From assembly GCA_016719485.1 (NCBI GenBank), contig JADJZB010000021.1:434001-498000 (forward strand): a DNA stretch of 64,000 nucleotides, written 5' to 3'. Shown here piece after piece: positions 61,392 through 64,000 of this stretch. The notes below the pieces were generated by a model that was given only the letters and a program-made list of their open reading frames with translations, ran no database searches and had not been told where the DNA came from. This DNA comes from Holophagales bacterium (lineage in GTDB: Bacteria > Acidobacteriota > Thermoanaerobaculia > UBA5066). Made by a program: the position numbers and the translations under genes. Each line of letters opens with the position of its first letter. Position 1 is the first letter of the stretch.

Positions 61392-61659
61392 GACGCTTCC
61401 TCCTTCGCCGCGGCGGTTGCGCCCGGTCTTCAGATCGGAATCCTCGCGGCCGCGCGAAGCCGGGACGACCACTCCCAGAGCCCACTGACGGTGCCATCGC
61501 GCACTCCACGCCCCTCGGCGGACGTCGCCGATCGGATCGGGCGCTGCTCGGTTGTGAACCAGGGTGGACGTTGGGAGCGCGGGGGTGCTACCTCGCCGTT
61601 CGCGCGCCGTGCGCCGTCTGCCGCGTCGTCTCCGACGAACGGATCGTCGAGGGCGTGGG

Positions 61660-62352
61660 TCACTGCCACTCGCGGGCGCCGTGCTGGTCGAGCAGGGTCG
61701 CCACGTCGCGATGGCGCCGATGCACGGCGGCCGCCAGGGGCGAGCCGAGGTCGTCGTGCCGGTGGTTCACGTTGGCGCCGAGCGTGATGAGCCGCTGCAC
61801 CACGGCCAGCTGGCCCTCGGCGGCGGCCCTCGTCAACGTGGCCCCGCCGGGCTTGCCGGTCACGTCGAGCCCCGCGGCGATGAACCGCTCGAGCAGCGCC
61901 GCGTCGCCGAGGCCGATCGCGCGCTCGGCGGCGTAGAGGACATAGGCGGTGCCGCTCCCGGCTCCGCTCACGGTGTTCCCGGGCCGGCCCGAACGTCCGC
62001 CGAGGCCACCCCGGGCGATCGACGTGAACTGACTCGGGTCGGCGCCGGCATCGAGCAGGGCCAGGACGATGTCGCGCGCCTGGGTGCCGCCCTCGATCTC
62101 CAGGAGATTGAGCGCGGCGTCGAGTGCGCTGGTCGCCTCCGCACGCCGCGCGTCGAGGTCGGTCCTGGCGGCGAGCGCCGACCGCACGCCGGCCAGGTCT
62201 CCGACTTCGGCCGCACGGCAGGTGTCACAGGTCGATTCCGTCTCCGCGTCGCCTGCGACCCACCACACGAACGCCGCGACGAGCACCAGGAGGAGCAGGC
62301 CCCCGCCGATGGCGGCGATGGCGCCGAAGCCGCGTTTCCGGTGCGGGTTCAT
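61660..62352 (-). CDS. Membrane-anchored ankyrin-repeat protein
   Basis: 230 residues from ATG 62352, overlapping the stop of the upstream ankyrin gene (ATGA). One N-terminal helix (GAIAAIGGGLLLLVLVAAFVWW), then CDTCRAAEVGDLAGVRSAL and four or five degenerate ankyrin repeats (ALLDAGADPSQ, LITLGANVNHRHDDLGSPLA). Repeats face the periplasm if the helix is a signal anchor. Binding partner unknown. Confidence 0.82.
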   Translation of the reverse strand: MNPHRKRGFGAIAAIGGGLLLLVLVAAFVWWVAGDAETESTCDTCRAAEVGDLAGVRSALAARTDLDARRAEATSALDAALNLLEIEGGTQARDIVLALLDAGADPSQFTSIARGGLGGRSGRPGNTVSGAGSGTAYVLYAAERAIGLGDAALLERFIAAGLDVTGKPGGATLTRAAAEGQLAVVQRLITLGANVNHRHDDLGSPLAAAVHRRHRDVATLLDQHGAREWQ

Positions 62353-63197
62353 CGGCGGCCTCCCCGGCGATCGAACTCGGCCACCGTGGCCGCGCAGCGC
62401 GGCTCGCCGCGCAGGCGTCGACGTGCCTCGTCCCTCACGGTCAGCCCCGCGGCGGTCTTCACCTCGAGGTCGACTCCGGCGTCGATCAGCAGGCGCGCGA
62501 CCTCCGGCGCATCGGGGTGGTGGCAGCCTGCGACCACGGCCTGGATGGGCGTCCCCGAGACCCGCCCGGCGACCTCGAGTCCGGACCTCGCACGGATGAA
62601 CGCGCGGATGACCGGCAGGTCGCGGGACCCGGTGTCGTTCGCGAGCGAACGATCGATGAGGTCGGCCAGCGTGCCGCAGTCGCTGCCCATGGCCTCGTGC
62701 CTGGCGCCGGCCGCCACCAGCGCCTCGATGGCCGCCGGTCGGCGTGCGGCACAGGCCACCGTCAGGGGAGTGTCCCCCCGATCGGCGCCGCCATCGACGG
62801 GGAGTCCCTTCGTCAGAAGGTCGCGGAGGATGTCGACATCGCCGCCCTCGGCCGCGGCGTGGAGCGCCGTGCGTTTGCCGGCCGACTCCACCAGCGGATT
62901 CGCGCCCGCCGAGAGCAAGGCCTGCACCGTCGCGCGTTGACCGAAGGCCGCCGCGCGCATCAGGGCCGTCTCTCCCCATTTCGGGTCGCCGCCGTCGATC
63001 GGCGCGCCGCTGGACAGGGCGCTCGTGACGCCCGCCACGTCGCCGGTGCGAGCGGCTTGCAGCAGGCGCTCCAGGCTCGGCGGCGGCGCGCCTGCTCCTC
63101 TTGCCTGCACCTGCGACCCCGTCGGTGCGAGCAGAAACGCCATCGCCACGGCACCCCGAAGGGAAGTGGAAAGAGAGAACCCGCGCATGCGTCGCAT
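62349..63197 (-). CDS. Secreted ankyrin-repeat protein
   Basis: 282 residues from ATG 63197 (or ATG 63188). Signal peptide (LRGAVAMAFLLAPTGSQVQA). About six ankyrin repeats (TALMRAAAFGQRATVQALLS, TALHAAAEGGDVDILRDLLT, TPLTVACAARRPAAIEALVA). Translationally coupled to the second ankyrin protein. Paired secreted ankyrin proteins are sometimes immunity or catalase-protecting factors; no evidence for either here. The 63198-63365 gap shows nothing. Confidence 0.82.
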   Translation of the reverse strand: MRRMRGFSLSTSLRGAVAMAFLLAPTGSQVQARGAGAPPPSLERLLQAARTGDVAGVTSALSSGAPIDGGDPKWGETALMRAAAFGQRATVQALLSAGANPLVESAGKRTALHAAAEGGDVDILRDLLTKGLPVDGGADRGDTPLTVACAARRPAAIEALVAAGARHEAMGSDCGTLADLIDRSLANDTGSRDLPVIRAFIRARSGLEVAGRVSGTPIQAVVAGCHHPDAPEVARLLIDAGVDLEVKTAAGLTVRDEARRRLRGEPRCAATVAEFDRRGGRR

Positions 63198-63365
63198 TTT
63201 ACTTTTGCCGTCTCGACACGTTCTCCACGCAGGGAGGGCCGTGCCGTCCACCCACGCATGACCCCCAGGAATGGGAAGTGTGATTCTCGGACGCGAGCAC
63301 GACGATCCACACGCTCGACGTCGGCCGGGGCTCGCAGGACGCTCAGTCGCCCTGGCCGGTTCTCG

Positions 63366-63788
63366 CTAGGTACGTGATGCGCGCTTCTTCTCTTCCTCGT
63401 ACCACGGGTCGGTCAATTCCACGGCTCTCTCGACCCATCCGCAAATCTCGCCCGGAGGCCCTTCCGATTCGGAGCCGAACTGAAACTGGAATTTCAGCTC
63501 CCGGTCGTCCGTGACGAACCGGATGTCCAGCGTCGTCGGAGTCCCCTTGGGATCCGGAAGGACGAACGAGCCGGGAGACTCCAGCGCCTGCTCTCGGACT
63601 CCGTCGAGAAACCTGGCGAGAATTGGTTCCCGCGTCGAACCCGCGAAGAATCGCTTCTCCACCGATCCTTCTTCGCCGGTCCCCATCCTGTTGATGGTGC
63701 CGTCCGCGCCGAACACGATGAAGAGGCTTCTCTCGCTTCCGATGTCGAGGCGGATCATCGCAGCGGTGACCCGGTCTTTCAGAGCCAT
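63366..63788 (-). CDS. Hypothetical small cytoplasmic protein, possible immunity protein
   Basis: 140 residues from ATG 63788 (MALKDRVTAAMIRLDIGSER). No signal or membrane segment; acidic, alpha/beta, with FIVFGADGTINRMGTGEEG and FVTDDRELKFQFQFGSES. I recognise no family. It lies 45 bases downstream of a gene whose C-terminus resembles a polymorphic toxin tip, the usual place of an immunity gene. Local base composition is less GC-rich than the rest. Confidence 0.6.
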   Translation of the reverse strand: MALKDRVTAAMIRLDIGSERSLFIVFGADGTINRMGTGEEGSVEKRFFAGSTREPILARFLDGVREQALESPGSFVLPDPKGTPTTLDIRFVTDDRELKFQFQFGSESEGPPGEICGWVERAVELTDPWYEEEKKRASRT

Positions 63789-63833
63789 AGACTCCCTTTC
63801 TGGAACTCGCGCCGCCATCGCCCGCCCCTCCGT

Positions 63834-64000
63834 CTAGAAGCCCGGCGGCATCCAGCCCTTGGGCTTGACGGTTCCGTCGGCTGCATGCCACACGGTTTTC
63901 GCCCGGAACTCCGGGTTCGTCTTCACGAGGTAGAGTTCGTAATTGGTGTAGTTTCTGTTCAGCGGCTCGCCGAAATCGTTCAATACTCCGCTGGCCTTGT
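63834..64000 (-). CDS. C-terminal end of an unidentified protein, possibly a polymorphic toxin (5' part beyond window)
   Basis: Only the last 55 codons are visible: KASGVLNDFGEPLNRNYTNY, ELYLVKTNPEFRAKTVWHAA and KPKGWMPPGF before TAG. It is lower in GC and richer in Asn/Tyr/Lys than its surroundings, as toxin tips often are. Identity cannot be settled without the upstream part. Confidence 0.5.
   Translation of the reverse strand, partial: KASGVLNDFGEPLNRNYTNYELYLVKTNPEFRAKTVWHAADGTVKPKGWMPPGF

Overview
The window is 64 kb of high-GC (roughly two-thirds G+C), densely coded DNA from a Gram-negative bacterium. The evidence for Gram-negative is periplasmic and lipoprotein signals, an octahaem cytochrome, cytochrome bd, sigma-54 activators and bufferin genes. 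The gene content (sulfur-type respiratory reductases, PHP, DUF2202, DUF547 and AIM24 proteins, many histidine kinases) would suit an Acidobacteriota-like lineage, but no rRNA or strong marker is present, so this is a low-confidence inference. No tRNA, rRNA, CRISPR array, insertion sequence or phage was seen.

Layout. 1-8.1 kb: a leftward operon for a Tat-exported molybdopterin oxidoreductase (catalytic, Fe-S and NrfD subunits) followed by two YeeE/YedE sulfur-transport-type membrane proteins. Divergent from it is a sigma-54 two-component system, and the intergenic region holds a -24/-12-like promoter and three identical-geometry dyads. 8.3-20.3 kb: DUF2202 (frameshifted), PHP, a PLP decarboxylase, a NifX-like protein, a second sigma-54 activator, a CGGC protein, cydAB, a DUF134 regulator, a methyltransferase and a thioesterase. 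20.3-24.4 kb: a second leftward respiratory operon (octahaem tetrathionate-reductase-type cytochrome c, cytochrome b, then the same YeeE plus YedE-rhodanese pair), again with a -24/-12-like promoter. 24.6-28.0 kb: msrBA, a radical SAM/SPASM gene and selD. 28-33 kb: four signal-transduction genes. 33-36.6 kb: CDGSH, glutathione peroxidase, citrate synthase, malate dehydrogenase. 36.6-43.8 kb: an ECF sigma/NrsF pair, a bufferin operon (precursor, MNIO maturase, partner), TVP38, an FAD protein of the type often fused to SelD, and a tandem rhodanese. 43.8-45.7 kb: truncated genes around an intact MOSC gene. 45.8-55.5 kb: a lipoprotein, a second radical SAM gene and an arsenosugar-type cluster (DUF547, ArsS, AhpD-like, DoxX, peroxiredoxin-like, FAD oxidoreductase, fused glycosyltransferases). 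55.6-56.7 kb: more gene remnants. 56.7-64 kb: MBL-fold, AIM24, an FGE-TerB fusion, ankyrin proteins and a possible toxin/immunity end.

Main observations. (1) The organism appears to decode UGA as selenocysteine. selD carries an in-frame UGA at its catalytic Cys position, and a secreted peroxiredoxin-like protein has UGA at the first position of its UxxC motif. Each UGA is followed by a hairpin, and standard gene calling would truncate both genes. (2) Two unrelated respiratory reductases carry the same terminal YeeE plus YedE-rhodanese module and similar sigma-54-type promoters, which suggests a two-branch sulfur-compound respiration regulon; both rhodanese tails lack the catalytic cysteine. 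(3) A sigma/NrsF pair lies next to a bufferin operon, and a 15-bp hairpin separates the precursor from its maturase. (4) Two remnant-rich islands contain partial copies of genes that are intact elsewhere in the window, evidence of local duplication and decay.
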